Below, piece by piece: positions 40,995 through 49,549 of a stretch of DNA of 64,000 nt. The notes under the pieces were generated by a model. The model was given only the letters and a program-made list of their open reading frames with translations, had not been told where the DNA came from and searched no databases. The stretch is from JACVRW01 sp963803085. GTDB lineage: Bacteria > Actinomycetota > Thermoleophilia > Solirubrobacterales > Thermoleophilaceae. Made by a program: the position numbers and the translations under genes. The stretch is from contig CAWDLE010000002.1 in NCBI GenBank assembly GCA_963803085.1, forward strand, positions 1 through 64,000, written 5' to 3'. Numbering within the stretch: position 1 is the first letter of the stretch; every line of letters begins with the position of its first letter.

Positions 40995-41323
40995 ACGGCC
41001 TGGTCACCCTCTTCTCCGACGACATCGTCTTCCGCAGTCCCGTGGTCCACGCGCCCTACCGAGGGCCCGACCAGGCGAAGGTCCTGCTCGCGGCGGTCAG
41101 TCAGGTATTCGAGGACTTCAGGTACACGCGCGAGATCGGGGCTCCCGGAGCGGCCGACAGCGCGCTCGTCTTCCGCGCTCGCGTCGGTGACCGCGAGGTC
41201 GAGGGATGCGACTTCATCCACCTCAATGACCAGGGAATGATCGACGAGCTCTACGTCATGGTCAGGCCGGCCACCGGCCTGATGGCGCTCGCCGAGGCGA
41301 TGAAACGTCAGCTGGAGCTGTGA
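40955..41323 (+). CDS. NTF2/SnoaL-like protein
   Basis: A 122-residue protein starting at GTG 40955 (VQEFRSAIEARDLDGLVTLF). It has SDDIVFRSPVVHAPYRGPDQ, FRARVGDREVEGCDFIHLND and the end LMALAEAMKRQLEL. This ketosteroid-isomerase-like layout is seen in a family of about 120-125 residues. It overlaps the DUF2867 gene, implying co-translation. The ligand is unknown. Confidence 0.8.
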   Translation: MQEFRSAIEARDLDGLVTLFSDDIVFRSPVVHAPYRGPDQAKVLLAAVSQVFEDFRYTREIGAPGAADSALVFRARVGDREVEGCDFIHLNDQGMIDELYVMVRPATGLMALAEAMKRQLEL

Positions 41324-41345
41324 CCGTCGGGCTGACTCCGGCGGG

Positions 41346-41423
41346 CTAGGCGTCGGGCGGCTCGGCGAACGCGATCGCGTTCCCGTCGGGGTCCGAGCCG
41401 GCGTATGCCGAGGCGGCGTAGCG
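41346..41423 (-). pseudogene. C-terminal remnant of a VOC protein
   Basis: The last 25 codons before TAG (41346-41348) read RYAASAYAGSDPDGNAIAFA and end EPPDA, the typical final strand of VOC proteins (DPDGN turn). Upstream the frame runs directly into the MmpL remnant, so only the tail of the gene survives. Confidence 0.55.
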
Positions 41424-41654
41424 TCAGGCCCCGGCCGGGACGGGCGGCTTCTCGGGCGCGGGCGGTGGCTTGTCGCGTTCCTCGAAGTAGTCGCCGCCCT
41501 CGATACTTATCGGTGGCAGCACGCGGTCGAGCCACCGTGGGAGCCACCACGCCGACCTCCCGAACAACGCCATCGCCGCCGGTACCGCGAGGCAGCGTAC
41601 GATCGTCGCGTCGATCGCTATCGCAACGGCGAGGCCGACGCCGAACTCCTTCAC
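41424..41654 (-). pseudogene. C-terminal remnant of an MmpL-type RND transporter
   Basis: About 76 residues match the last membrane helix and tail of MMPL family permeases: MKEFGVGLAVAIAIDATIVR, then VPAAMALFGRSAWWLPRWLD. The full protein is over 700 residues, so more than 85 percent is missing. Upstream (41655-41810) nothing coding is seen. With the VOC fragment it marks a deletion-prone spot. Confidence 0.75.
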
Positions 41655-41810
41655 GATCGCGAAGTCAGCCTCACGCTACTCCTGGTCGCGCCAGTCGGCG
41701 GCGAGAGCGCTCAGGCCCGATCGTGAAAAGCCGCTGGTTGCGATCAAGAAACCCGCAAATTGCGGGGATCGAGTGTTCAGGACTCGGACTGGTCCGGGAC
41801 ACTTCCTCTC

Positions 41811-42458
41811 GTGACAATCGCCCAGCTGAGCGAGGTCAATCCGTCATTCACCCAGGGGCTCCCGGTGACGAGGGCCGCGCAGGAGTTCGCCCTCGAACGG
41901 CATGCCGGCCAGCTCCGCGGCGACCAATACACGCCGTTCGTGCAACACCCGCTCGAGGTCGCGTCACTTCTGAGTCTCGCCGGCTACGAGGATGCCGTGG
42001 TGGCAAGCGGCGTCCTCCACGACGTTCTCGAGAACACCTACACGGACGTCGGCGAGCTCGAAGGTCTGTTCGGGAAAAACGTGGCCGCGCTAGTGGAGGC
42101 GGTGAGCGAGGACGTTTCCATCACTCACGATCAGGCCCGCAAGTCGGCGCTCCGAGCACAGGTTGCGCGGAGCTCTGCGCAGGCTGCAGCCATCTTCGCA
42201 GCCGACAAGGTCTCGAAGGTCCGTGAACTGCGAGCACGACTCAGCTACGGCCTCTCGGCGGAAGAGGCGGACCACAAGGTCGACCACTATGAAGCCAGCC
42301 TCGTGATGCTCGAGCAGCGACTCGGCGAGCGGGACGCGCTCGTCCGACAACTCCGATTCGAGCTGGAGATGCTGCGGATGCTCCAGACGGCCCGGCCGCG
42401 CGTCGCTTCGCGATTTTCGCGGCGTGTCCCACGCGGAGTGCGGGCCCTACCCGACTGA
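41811..42458 (+). CDS. HD-domain (p)ppGpp hydrolase-like protein
   Basis: A 215-residue protein from GTG 41811. The HD domain reads FVQHPLEVASLLSLAGYEDA, then VVASGVLHDVLENTYTDVGE, with His, His-Asp and Glu in the order seen in SpoT/Mesh1 metal-dependent hydrolases. No synthetase, TGS or ACT domain follows, so it is a small alarmone-hydrolase-like enzyme. The second half is helical and charged. In such stand-alone enzymes the substrate may be ppGpp, NADPH or an unknown nucleotide. Confidence 0.8.
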   Translation: MTIAQLSEVNPSFTQGLPVTRAAQEFALERHAGQLRGDQYTPFVQHPLEVASLLSLAGYEDAVVASGVLHDVLENTYTDVGELEGLFGKNVAALVEAVSEDVSITHDQARKSALRAQVARSSAQAAAIFAADKVSKVRELRARLSYGLSAEEADHKVDHYEASLVMLEQRLGERDALVRQLRFELEMLRMLQTARPRVASRFSRRVPRGVRALPD

Positions 42459-43382
42459 CAACGAGCTGGGGTTGGCGCGCGCAGACGCCACCTGCTCGCG
42501 CACCTGAGGGGCGACGTCTTCGATGAACGTTCGCAGTGTGTCGGGATCGGGCGGCGCGATGAGGAGGAACGTGGCGAACCCCATGTCGAGCGCGAAGTGC
42601 GTGAGCACCGCCGCCCAGTGGTCGGGCGGGCCGACGATCGCCTGGTCGGTGTCGCTGGCCGGCGTGGGGGCTGTCGCGGTGAATGCGCCGGACATGTTGT
42701 AGATACGCCGGATCTCGCTGGGATCACGGCCGGCTTCGCGCGCGGCGCGATCGATGATCGCCTGTGCCTCGACGGTCGCCGCCGGAGGCATGTAGTTCAT
42801 CAGCGGGGCGGCCCAGCCGTCGGCCACGCGCCCGGTGAGCGCGAGCGCACGCGGCTTCGCTGCCCCCAGCCAGATGCCGATCTCATGCGCCGGCTTGGGG
42901 CCGACTCGCGCGCGTTCGAGCCGGTAGTGGCGGCCATCGAAGTCGACCGTGCGTTCGTCGGTCCAGCTCGCACGCAGGATCGCGACGGCTTCCTCCAGCG
43001 CCTCGAGGCTTTCGCCAGGGGTACGCGCGGGGGCGCCCATCGCACGCGCCGCGTCAAGGAAGCCGCCACCGCCGAGGCCGACCTCGAAGCGCCCGCCGCT
43101 GAGCACGTCGAGCGTCGCCGCCGCCTTGGCGAACACCGCCGGCGGGCGCAATGGCAGGTTGGCGACGTCGTGGAAGACGCGGATCCGCTCGGTTTGAGCG
43201 AGGATCACCCCGGCCAGCACGAGCGCGTCGAGGTGCGCCGGCTGGTACGGATGGTCCTGGATGGCGAGCAGGTCATAGCCGAGCCCGTCGGCCAGGCGTG
43301 CCGTCTCGAGCACGCCTTCGTGGTCGTCGGCGTCGGGAACGAGGAAGTAGCCGAACTCGAGGTCGTGGCCGTAGTCGGGCAT
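42447..43382 (-). CDS. LLM-class flavin/F420-dependent oxidoreductase
   Basis: A 311-residue TIM-barrel oxidoreductase of the luciferase-like monooxygenase class: LEFGYFLVPDADDHEGVLET, then YDLLAIQDHPYQPAHLDALV and SGGRFEVGLGGGGFLDAARA. Its loops match the F420-dependent subgroup (DHPYQP, GRFEVGLGGG). Such enzymes reduce or oxidise small carbonyls or alcohols. It ends within 12 bp of the convergent HD gene. Substrate unknown. Confidence 0.85.
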   Translation of the reverse strand: MPDYGHDLEFGYFLVPDADDHEGVLETARLADGLGYDLLAIQDHPYQPAHLDALVLAGVILAQTERIRVFHDVANLPLRPPAVFAKAAATLDVLSGGRFEVGLGGGGFLDAARAMGAPARTPGESLEALEEAVAILRASWTDERTVDFDGRHYRLERARVGPKPAHEIGIWLGAAKPRALALTGRVADGWAAPLMNYMPPAATVEAQAIIDRAAREAGRDPSEIRRIYNMSGAFTATAPTPASDTDQAIVGPPDHWAAVLTHFALDMGFATFLLIAPPDPDTLRTFIEDVAPQVREQVASARANPSSLSVG

Positions 43383-43457
43383 CTCGCCTTATTCTCGTCT
43401 CCCTCCCACCAGGAGTCTTCCACTCCCCTATGCACAACGAACCAAGGAGGTCGCACG

Positions 43458-43757
43458 ATGATCGTCATGTTCTCTGCACGCCGCCTGAAGCCGGGCGCGT
43501 GGGACCAGTTCCGGCGTGCGTGGGATCCGGGTGGCTCGAAGCCGCCGGGCTTCCAGCGCGCGTACCACGCCCGCAACATCCGCGACGAGGACGAGGTCAT
43601 CTCGTTCGGCCTGTTCGACATGAGCGAGGACGACTATCGCCGCTGGCGCGCCGAGGCCGACGCCGAGGAGATGCAGCGGGTCGACCACCTGTCGGCGTTC
43701 GTCGAGAGCTCGCCGGTCGAGGGCGTCTACGAGGTGATCGACGTCGTTGACGAGTAA
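43458..43757 (+). CDS. antibiotic-biosynthesis-monooxygenase-like (dimeric alpha-beta barrel) protein
   Basis: A 99-residue protein from ATG 43458 (MIVMFSARRLKPGAWDQFRR). AAGGAGG lies 9 bases upstream. VISFGLFDMSEDDYRRWRAE forms the central strand-helix. The ferredoxin-like ABM/EthD fold degrades or shields reactive small molecules. It lies divergently from the LLM oxidoreductase and may share its regulatory gap. No active-site residues can be named. Confidence 0.65.
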   Translation: MIVMFSARRLKPGAWDQFRRAWDPGGSKPPGFQRAYHARNIRDEDEVISFGLFDMSEDDYRRWRAEADAEEMQRVDHLSAFVESSPVEGVYEVIDVVDE

Positions 43758-43817
43758 GTCAGGGTTTCGATCTGCGCGCAGCGGGGTCCAGAGATCAGCC
43801 GGGTATCGTCGCCCGTA

Positions 43818-45686
43818 ATGTCGTCGGCTACCGACTCGCGTCCGGCCGTCCGTGTCGAGGGCGTGACGAAGAGCTTCGGCCCGACCGCCGCGCTTGTAGG
43901 GGTCGACCTGATCGTTCCGGAGAGCACCGTGTTCGGGCTACTCGGGCCGAACGGAGCGGGCAAGACCACCCTCGTGCGCGTGCTGGCGACGTTGCTGACC
44001 CCCGACGCCGGACGGGCTGAGCTCTTCGGTCTCGACGTGGTCGAACACGCGCCACCCGTCCGCGAACTGCTCGGGCTGACAGGGCAGTTCGCGGCGGTCG
44101 ACGAGATCCTCTCGGGCCGCGAGAACCTGGTGATGTTCGGCCGCTTGTTCGACCTCTCGCCGGCCGAGGCGCGGCAGCGTGCGGACGAGCTGCTCGTGCG
44201 CTTCGACCTCGCCGACGCCGGCGACCGCCCCGCGCGCACGTACTCCGGCGGGATGCGCCGCCGGCTCGACCTCGCATCGAGCCTCCTGACGCGGCCGCGG
44301 ATCCTCTTCCTCGACGAGCCCACCACCGGGCTCGACCCGCGCAGCCGTAACCAGATCTGGACGATCATGCGCGAGCTCGTCCGCGATGGAACGACGCTGC
44401 TGCTGACCACCCAGTACCTGGAGGAAGCGGACGAGCTCGCGGATCGGATCGCGGTGATCGACCACGGCCGGGTGATTGCCGAGGGCACCGGGAACGAGCT
44501 GAAGGAGAGGATCGGCGGCCAGCTCCTCGAGGTCGAGCTTGCGAGCGCCGCGAGCCGCGGCGAGGCCCTGGCCGTACTTCGCGGCGTGGGTTGCGGCGAG
44601 CCGGAGCCGGAGGAGCGGGCCGACAGACTCACGCTGCCGGCGCCGCGAAACGGTCTCGAGCTGGTCGAGGACGCCGCTGCAGCGCTGCGCCACGCCGACA
44701 TCGGCGTGAGCAACCTTGCCCTCCGGGGTCCTACGCTCGACGACGTCTTCCTACAGCTCACGGGCGCGCCCGCAAGCGAGAACGGCGACCAGGCGCAGGC
44801 GTCCACCACCGCGGCTCCCGCGAAGACCGAACCCGTCCCGCCGACGCCGAGCCCGGAGCATGAGCGCCAGCGCCCGGCGCGCCGGCTGCTTCGACTCCAC
44901 CTCCCCAAGCCGGCAGAGCTGCGCAAGGCGCTGACCGACACCCGCGTTGTCACGGGCCGCAACCTGCGCCACTTCACACGTCAGCCGCAGCTGCTGATCT
45001 TTTCGACGATCCAGCCGATCATGTTCGTGCTGTTGTTCTCGTACGTCTTCGGCGGCGCGGTGGAGGGCTCGCTCCCGCCCGGGGTTGAGTACATCAACTT
45101 CCTGCTGCCCGGCATCTTCGTGCAGTCGGTGGCGTTCCGCGCGACGCAGACCGCCGTCGGGCTGTCCGAGGACCTCGAGCGCGGCGTGATCGACCGCTTC
45201 CGCTCGATGCCGATGGCGCGCTCGGCGGTACTGATCGGCCGCACCGTGGCCGACCTCGTGCGCAACGTCCTGATCATCGGGCTGATGATCGCGGTCGGCT
45301 ACGTGATCGGCTTCCGCTTCCAGGCCGGGTTCCTGAACGCGCTTGCATGCGTGGCCGTGGTCAGCGCGTTCGGTTTGGCCCTCAGCTGGATCTTCGCCTT
45401 CGTCGCGCTGACGGTGCGCGGCGCGGAAGCGGCGCAGTCGGCGGGCTTCGTGGTGATCTTCCCGCTGGTCTTCGCGAGCTCCGTTTTCGTGCCGGTCTCG
45501 AGCATGCCCGACTGGCTACAGGCGTTCGCGGAGGTGAGCCCCGTCACGCTGACCGCGAATACCGCGCGCAGCTACGCGCTCGTCGGCGGCGTGCCCGGAT
45601 CGCTCGGCGGGGCGGCCGCCTGGATCATCGGGCTGCTCGTGATCTTCGTTCCGCTATGCGTGTGGCGCTACCGGAGGATGGACTGA
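43818..45686 (+). CDS. fused ABC-2 exporter (DrrA-DrrB-like)
   Basis: A 622-residue protein joining an ATPase and a permease. The ATPase (about 1-325) has Walker A GLLGPNGAGKTTLVRVL, signature RTYSGGMRRRLDLASSLL, Walker B RILFLDEPTTGLDPR and a DrrA-like C-terminal domain (LTLPAPRNGLELVEDAAAAL). After a proline/alanine linker, the permease (about 370-622) has six helices with the ABC-2 signature PIMFVLLFSYVFGGAVEGSL and FVPVSSMPDWLQAFAEVSPV. Half-exporters like this dimerise to pump daunorubicin-like drugs or lipids. No regulator is linked; the DHFR-like gene follows by 23 bp. Confidence 0.9.
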   Translation: MSSATDSRPAVRVEGVTKSFGPTAALVGVDLIVPESTVFGLLGPNGAGKTTLVRVLATLLTPDAGRAELFGLDVVEHAPPVRELLGLTGQFAAVDEILSGRENLVMFGRLFDLSPAEARQRADELLVRFDLADAGDRPARTYSGGMRRRLDLASSLLTRPRILFLDEPTTGLDPRSRNQIWTIMRELVRDGTTLLLTTQYLEEADELADRIAVIDHGRVIAEGTGNELKERIGGQLLEVELASAASRGEALAVLRGVGCGEPEPEERADRLTLPAPRNGLELVEDAAAALRHADIGVSNLALRGPTLDDVFLQLTGAPASENGDQAQASTTAAPAKTEPVPPTPSPEHERQRPARRLLRLHLPKPAELRKALTDTRVVTGRNLRHFTRQPQLLIFSTIQPIMFVLLFSYVFGGAVEGSLPPGVEYINFLLPGIFVQSVAFRATQTAVGLSEDLERGVIDRFRSMPMARSAVLIGRTVADLVRNVLIIGLMIAVGYVIGFRFQAGFLNALACVAVVSAFGLALSWIFAFVALTVRGAEAAQSAGFVVIFPLVFASSVFVPVSSMPDWLQAFAEVSPVTLTANTARSYALVGGVPGSLGGAAAWIIGLLVIFVPLCVWRYRRMD

Positions 45687-45709
45687 CACGTGACCAAAGG
45701 AGAATCGAG

Positions 45710-46243
45710 ATGGGAACGCTGATCGCGACCACGCAGGCCACCATCGACGGCGTCATAGACCCGGTCGGCGAGTGGGTGCAGCCGGACGGAGACCACGGCG
45801 AATACTCGTTCGAGCGTCAGGCAAGATCCAGCGGGCTGGTGCTGGGCCGCAAGACCTACGAGGGGCTGGCGGGATATTGGCCGAGCCAGACGGGCAAGTG
45901 GGCGGACATGGTCAACCAGATGCCGAAGTACGTCGGGTCCAACACCCTGTCCGGAGATCTCGAGTGGAACGCGACCCTGCTCCAGGGGGACCTCGAGGAC
46001 TCGATCCCGAAGCTGAAGGACGAGGTTGACGGCGATCTGTTCATGCACGGGAGCGGCGAGTTCGCGTACGCCCTCGCCGAGAAGGGCCTGATCGACGAGT
46101 ACGAGGTCTACCTGAACCCGCTCGTCTGGGGCGAGGGAAACGTCCACGTGCTCGGCGACAGGGGAACCGTCCGGATGAAGCTCGACGACGTGAAGCGGTT
46201 CGACTCCGGAGTGGTCCTCCTCACCTACCTCCCGGCGTCCTGA
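45710..46243 (+). CDS. dihydrofolate-reductase-fold reductase (RibD C-like)
   Basis: A 177-residue protein from ATG 45710 with AAAGGAG upstream. LIATTQATIDGVIDPVGEWV is the family opening; SGLVLGRKTYEGLAGYWPSQ and the NADPH loop DGDLFMHGSGEFAYALAEKG follow, and it ends VVLLTYLPAS. Members reduce unknown pyrimidines or flavin precursors and are often linked to drug exporters; here it follows the Drr-like transporter. A second, degenerate copy of its C-terminus lies after fdhD at 52389-52420. Confidence 0.85.
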   Translation: MGTLIATTQATIDGVIDPVGEWVQPDGDHGEYSFERQARSSGLVLGRKTYEGLAGYWPSQTGKWADMVNQMPKYVGSNTLSGDLEWNATLLQGDLEDSIPKLKDEVDGDLFMHGSGEFAYALAEKGLIDEYEVYLNPLVWGEGNVHVLGDRGTVRMKLDDVKRFDSGVVLLTYLPAS

Positions 46244-46256
46244 CCGCGGCTGCGCG

Positions 46257-47156
46257 CTACTCGGCGGCGGGCCGGTCGAACTCGAGAGGGGCGAACAGGG
46301 CCAGCAGCTCCGCGATCACGGGCGTGCGCTCGACGCCCGTGGCGGTCACCAGCCCGATCGTGTGCTCGATCTCCGGCTCGACGAGCGGGATCGCGCGCAG
46401 GTCGTCCGGCAGCGGGTTGGTCTCGAGCCAGGTCTGCGCGGTGATCCCGGGTAGGCCGGCGCGGGCGTGCGCCACAAGGGTGGACACCGAGTTCGTCTCC
46501 ACGGCCGGCTCGGGCGTGGCGCCCGCGGTCGCGAACGCCCCGTCGACGATGCGGCGGTGCTGCATGTCCGGCGTGAGCAGGCAGAGCGGCAGCTCCGCCG
46601 CGACGCTCCAGGGGACGGTCGACTTGGACCCGAGCTCGCCTCCGGCCGCCGTGACCAGCAGGTAGTGCTCGTGCCAGAGCCCGATCGTGTCCACGTGCTC
46701 GAGAGGTTCGTTGTCGAGGTAGGTGAGGCCGGCGTCGATCTCCCCGTGCTCGAGCCCGTGCGCGATCTGGCGTGAGCTCATCGACGTAAGCCGCACGCGC
46801 ATGCGCGGATGGCGCCCGCGGAAGCGCGCGGTGACCCGCGGGGAGATCGGGAGCGACGTGGGGATGGCCCCGATCCGCAGGATGCCCTCGAGCCCGCCCC
46901 GGGCGCGGGTGGCCTCCTGCCGGAGGCTGTCGAGGTCCGCGAGCGCGCGCTGCGCCCAGACGATCATGCGCTCGCCCTCCGGCGTCAGGCCCTCGAACTG
47001 GCGCCCGCGCCGCACCAGCGGGACGCCGAGCTCGCGCTCGAGGCTCCTGATGCCCGCCGAGAGGGTCGGCTGCGCGACGTGGCAGGCCGCCGAGGCGCGG
47101 CCGAAATGGCGCTCGCGGTCGAGGGCCGCCAGGTACTCGAGCTGACGTATGAACAC
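46257..47156 (-). CDS. LysR-family regulator of the formate dehydrogenase operon
   Basis: A 299-residue LysR protein from GTG 47156: VFIRQLEYLAALDRERHFGR, then VAQPTLSAGIRSLERELGVP as the HTH, and a periplasmic-binding-like effector domain ending FAPLEFDRPAAE. In-frame codons further upstream lie within the promoter region and are not used. It is divergent from nuoEF/fdh; a perfect inverted repeat (47174-47194) in the 95-bp gap is its likely binding site. Homologues beside fds-type formate dehydrogenases are common; formate or an intermediate may be the co-inducer. Confidence 0.85.
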   Translation of the reverse strand: MFIRQLEYLAALDRERHFGRASAACHVAQPTLSAGIRSLERELGVPLVRRGRQFEGLTPEGERMIVWAQRALADLDSLRQEATRARGGLEGILRIGAIPTSLPISPRVTARFRGRHPRMRVRLTSMSSRQIAHGLEHGEIDAGLTYLDNEPLEHVDTIGLWHEHYLLVTAAGGELGSKSTVPWSVAAELPLCLLTPDMQHRRIVDGAFATAGATPEPAVETNSVSTLVAHARAGLPGITAQTWLETNPLPDDLRAIPLVEPEIEHTIGLVTATGVERTPVIAELLALFAPLEFDRPAAE

Positions 47157-47173
47157 GGCATCATGATCGTACT

Positions 47174-47194
47174 TTGATAGATGCGCTCTATCAA
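47174..47194. promoter_or_regulatory. LysR-type operator
   Basis: TTGATAGA (47174-47181), five bases, then TCTATCAA (47187-47194): a perfect 8-bp inverted repeat. It lies 18 bases upstream of the LysR start codon and about 57 upstream of the fdh operon start, a typical position for an activation/autorepression site. The pattern carries the T-N11-A type symmetry expected of LysR proteins. Confidence 0.8.
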
Positions 47195-47250
47195 TAGCTC
47201 GGCCAGACCAGTTGGACAAGCAACCGGCCAGAGAGGACGATTGAGTCGTT

Positions 47251-48903
47251 GTGTCGCGGAACCTGGTTGAGCTAGTCCGCCGCCACCACGAGCAGGGAGC
47301 GCCGACGGCGCTGGACGTGCTCAAAGAGGCGATGGATCAGAACGGTGAGATCACCGACGACGACCGGCGCCTTGCCGCGGAGCGTTCCGGACTGCCCGAG
47401 GCGACCGTCCACGGGGTCTCGACCTTCTACGAGGACCTGCTCGTGCCGCGCGGGCGCCGCCACGTGCGCGTGTGCACCGGCACGGCCTGCTTCGCGGCGA
47501 CGGGCGACGCCCATGTCGACGAGCTCGCCGGCGGCCTGGGCCTCTCGCTCGGGGAGCGCTCCGACGACGGCTCGCTGTCACTGGCGGAGACCGTCTGCCT
47601 CGGCTACTGCCACGCCTCGCCCGCCGTTCGCGACGGCGACGTGATCGACGCCGGCCCGGACGCGATCGACCGCGTCCTGGCGGACGCGGCGAAGCCCGCC
47701 CCGGAGCCGCTCGTCGAGAGCCTGCTCGACGAGCCCGTCCTGATCCGCACCGGCGACTGGTCCGGGCTCCGCAAGGCGCTGGCCGAGACGACGCCCGAGC
47801 TGCTGCTCGATGAGGTGAAGGCGGCGGAGGTTCGCGGCCGCGGCGGCGCCGGCTTCCTCGCCGGCGTCAAGTGGGAGTTTGCGCGCAACGCAGAGGGCGA
47901 GCCGAAGTTCATCGTGGCGAACGGCGACGAGGGCGATCCGGGCTCCTACATCGACAAGGTGCTGATGGAGGACAACCCGCACCTGTTCCTCGAGGGCATG
48001 GCGCTCGCCGGCTTCGCCGTCGGCGCGAGCCACGGCTTCGTGCTCGTGCGCTCGGAGTACCCGCGCTCCAAGCCCGAGCTGGAGGACGCCATTTTCCACG
48101 CGCACGCGGAGGGCCTCCTCGGCGAGGACATCCTCGGCTCGGGCTTCAGCTTCGACATCACCGTGATCGAGGGCGCGGGCTCCTACGTCGTAGGCGAGGA
48201 GACCGCTCTGCTCGCCTGCCTCCAGGGCCTGCGCGGCACGGTCTCCGCGCGGCCGCCGTTCCCCGCGCAGCGCGGGCTGCACGGCCTCCCCACCGTCGTC
48301 AACAACATCGAGACGCTCGCCAACATCCCGTTCATCGCCAGCAACGGCGCGGAGGCCTACCGCGCGCTGAGCCCCGGCGCCACGGCCGGGACGAAACTCG
48401 TCTGCTTCAACGAGCGCTTCGAGCGCCCCGGCGTCTTCGAGGTCCCGTTCGGGATGACCGTGCGCGAGCTGTGCGAGGACGTGGCGGGCGGCATGCGCGA
48501 CGGCCGCTCGGTGAAGGCGGTGCAGATCGGCGGCCCGCTCGGCGGGATCCTCCCCGCCTCTCGGCTCGACGCCGTCTTCGACTTCGAGCCGCTGGTCGCG
48601 GAGGGCTGCATGGTGGGCCACGGCGGGATCGTCGGGTTCGACGACCGCACCGACATGCGCGACGTCGCGAGGCACCTGCTCCACTTCGGCGCCGACGAGA
48701 GCTGCGGCAAGTGCTTCCCGTGCCGGATCGGGCTGCGCCGCGCGCACGAGATGTTCGTCTCCGACAAGCCGGTCGAGCGGGCGCGCCTCGAGGAGCTGCT
48801 CGAGGCGCTCGAGCTCGGCAGCCTCTGCGCGCACGGCGGCGGCATGCCGGCGCCGATCCGCAGCCTGCTCTCGCACTTCCCGGAGGAGCTGGGGCTCGCG
48901 TGA
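47251..48903 (+). CDS. NAD-dependent formate dehydrogenase electron-transfer subunit (NuoE-NuoF fusion)
   Basis: A 550-residue fusion. Residues about 1-150 are NuoE/FdsG-like (ATVHGVSTFYEDLLVPRGRR, with cysteines in VCTGTACFA and ETVCLGYCHASPAV binding 2Fe-2S). Residues about 165-550 are NuoF/FdsB-like. They have the FMN site EVRGRGGAGFLAGVKWEF, the NADH site ANGDEGDPGSYIDKVLMEDN, and the 4Fe-4S cysteines DESCGKCFPCRIGLRRAHEM and LCAHGGGM. The subunit passes electrons from formate oxidation to NAD. GTG 47251 is the start. It overlaps the next gene by four bases. No Nuo complex I subunits follow, so this is an FDH module. Confidence 0.9.
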   Translation: MSRNLVELVRRHHEQGAPTALDVLKEAMDQNGEITDDDRRLAAERSGLPEATVHGVSTFYEDLLVPRGRRHVRVCTGTACFAATGDAHVDELAGGLGLSLGERSDDGSLSLAETVCLGYCHASPAVRDGDVIDAGPDAIDRVLADAAKPAPEPLVESLLDEPVLIRTGDWSGLRKALAETTPELLLDEVKAAEVRGRGGAGFLAGVKWEFARNAEGEPKFIVANGDEGDPGSYIDKVLMEDNPHLFLEGMALAGFAVGASHGFVLVRSEYPRSKPELEDAIFHAHAEGLLGEDILGSGFSFDITVIEGAGSYVVGEETALLACLQGLRGTVSARPPFPAQRGLHGLPTVVNNIETLANIPFIASNGAEAYRALSPGATAGTKLVCFNERFERPGVFEVPFGMTVRELCEDVAGGMRDGRSVKAVQIGGPLGGILPASRLDAVFDFEPLVAEGCMVGHGGIVGFDDRTDMRDVARHLLHFGADESCGKCFPCRIGLRRAHEMFVSDKPVERARLEELLEALELGSLCAHGGGMPAPIRSLLSHFPEELGLA

Positions 48904-49544
48904 TACGGATCGAGATCGACGGCGAGGAGACGATGGTCGAGGCCGGCACGACCGTGCTCGAGGCGGCCCGCGGCCTCGGCCGCGAGATCCCGACGCTCTG
49001 CTTCGACGAGCGTCAGGACGCCTTCGGCGCCTGCCGCGTCTGCCTGGTCGGCATCGAGGGCGCGCCCGGGCCGCAGGCGTCCTGCACGACGCCGGTCCGC
49101 GACGGCATGAAGGTGGACACGCTCGACCCGGCGTCGCGTCGCGTGGCCACCGCCGTCGTCGAGCTGGTGCTGTCCGAGCTCCCGCAGCCTCCGGCCGAGC
49201 ACACCGAGCTGGCGCAGATCAGCCGCATGCTCGACGTCGGCACGCCGCGCTGGCCCGGCGAGCAGCACGACGGGAAGCACGACGAGAGCCATCCCTACCT
49301 AGCCTTCCACCACGAGCTCTGCATCTCGTGCGGGCGCTGCGTGCGCGCGTGCGACGAGGTGCAGGGCACCTTCGCCCTGACCGCCACCGGGCGCGGCTTC
49401 GGCGCGAACGTCGCGGCTGGGCTGGACGAGGGCTTTCGTGAATCCGCCTGCGTATCCTGTGGGGCGTGCGCGGACACGTGCCCGACTGACGCGATCACGG
49501 AGATGTCGCTGCTCCAGTTGGCCGACCCAGAACTCGTGAGGTGA
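48900..49544 (+). CDS. formate dehydrogenase iron-sulfur N-terminal subunit (NuoG-N-like)
   Basis: A 214-residue iron-sulfur protein from GTG 48900 (overlapping the upstream stop). It has a 2Fe-2S ferredoxin fold (IPTLCFDERQDAFGACRVCL, ASCTT), a His/Cys cluster site (HPYLAFHHELC) and two 4Fe-4S motifs (CISCGRCVRAC and CVSCGACADTCP). In most FdsA proteins these domains are fused in front of the molybdopterin domain; here they are a separate protein. It overlaps the catalytic gene start region. Confidence 0.85.
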   Translation: MIRIEIDGEETMVEAGTTVLEAARGLGREIPTLCFDERQDAFGACRVCLVGIEGAPGPQASCTTPVRDGMKVDTLDPASRRVATAVVELVLSELPQPPAEHTELAQISRMLDVGTPRWPGEQHDGKHDESHPYLAFHHELCISCGRCVRACDEVQGTFALTATGRGFGANVAAGLDEGFRESACVSCGACADTCPTDAITEMSLLQLADPELVR

Positions 49545-49549
49545 ACCTC

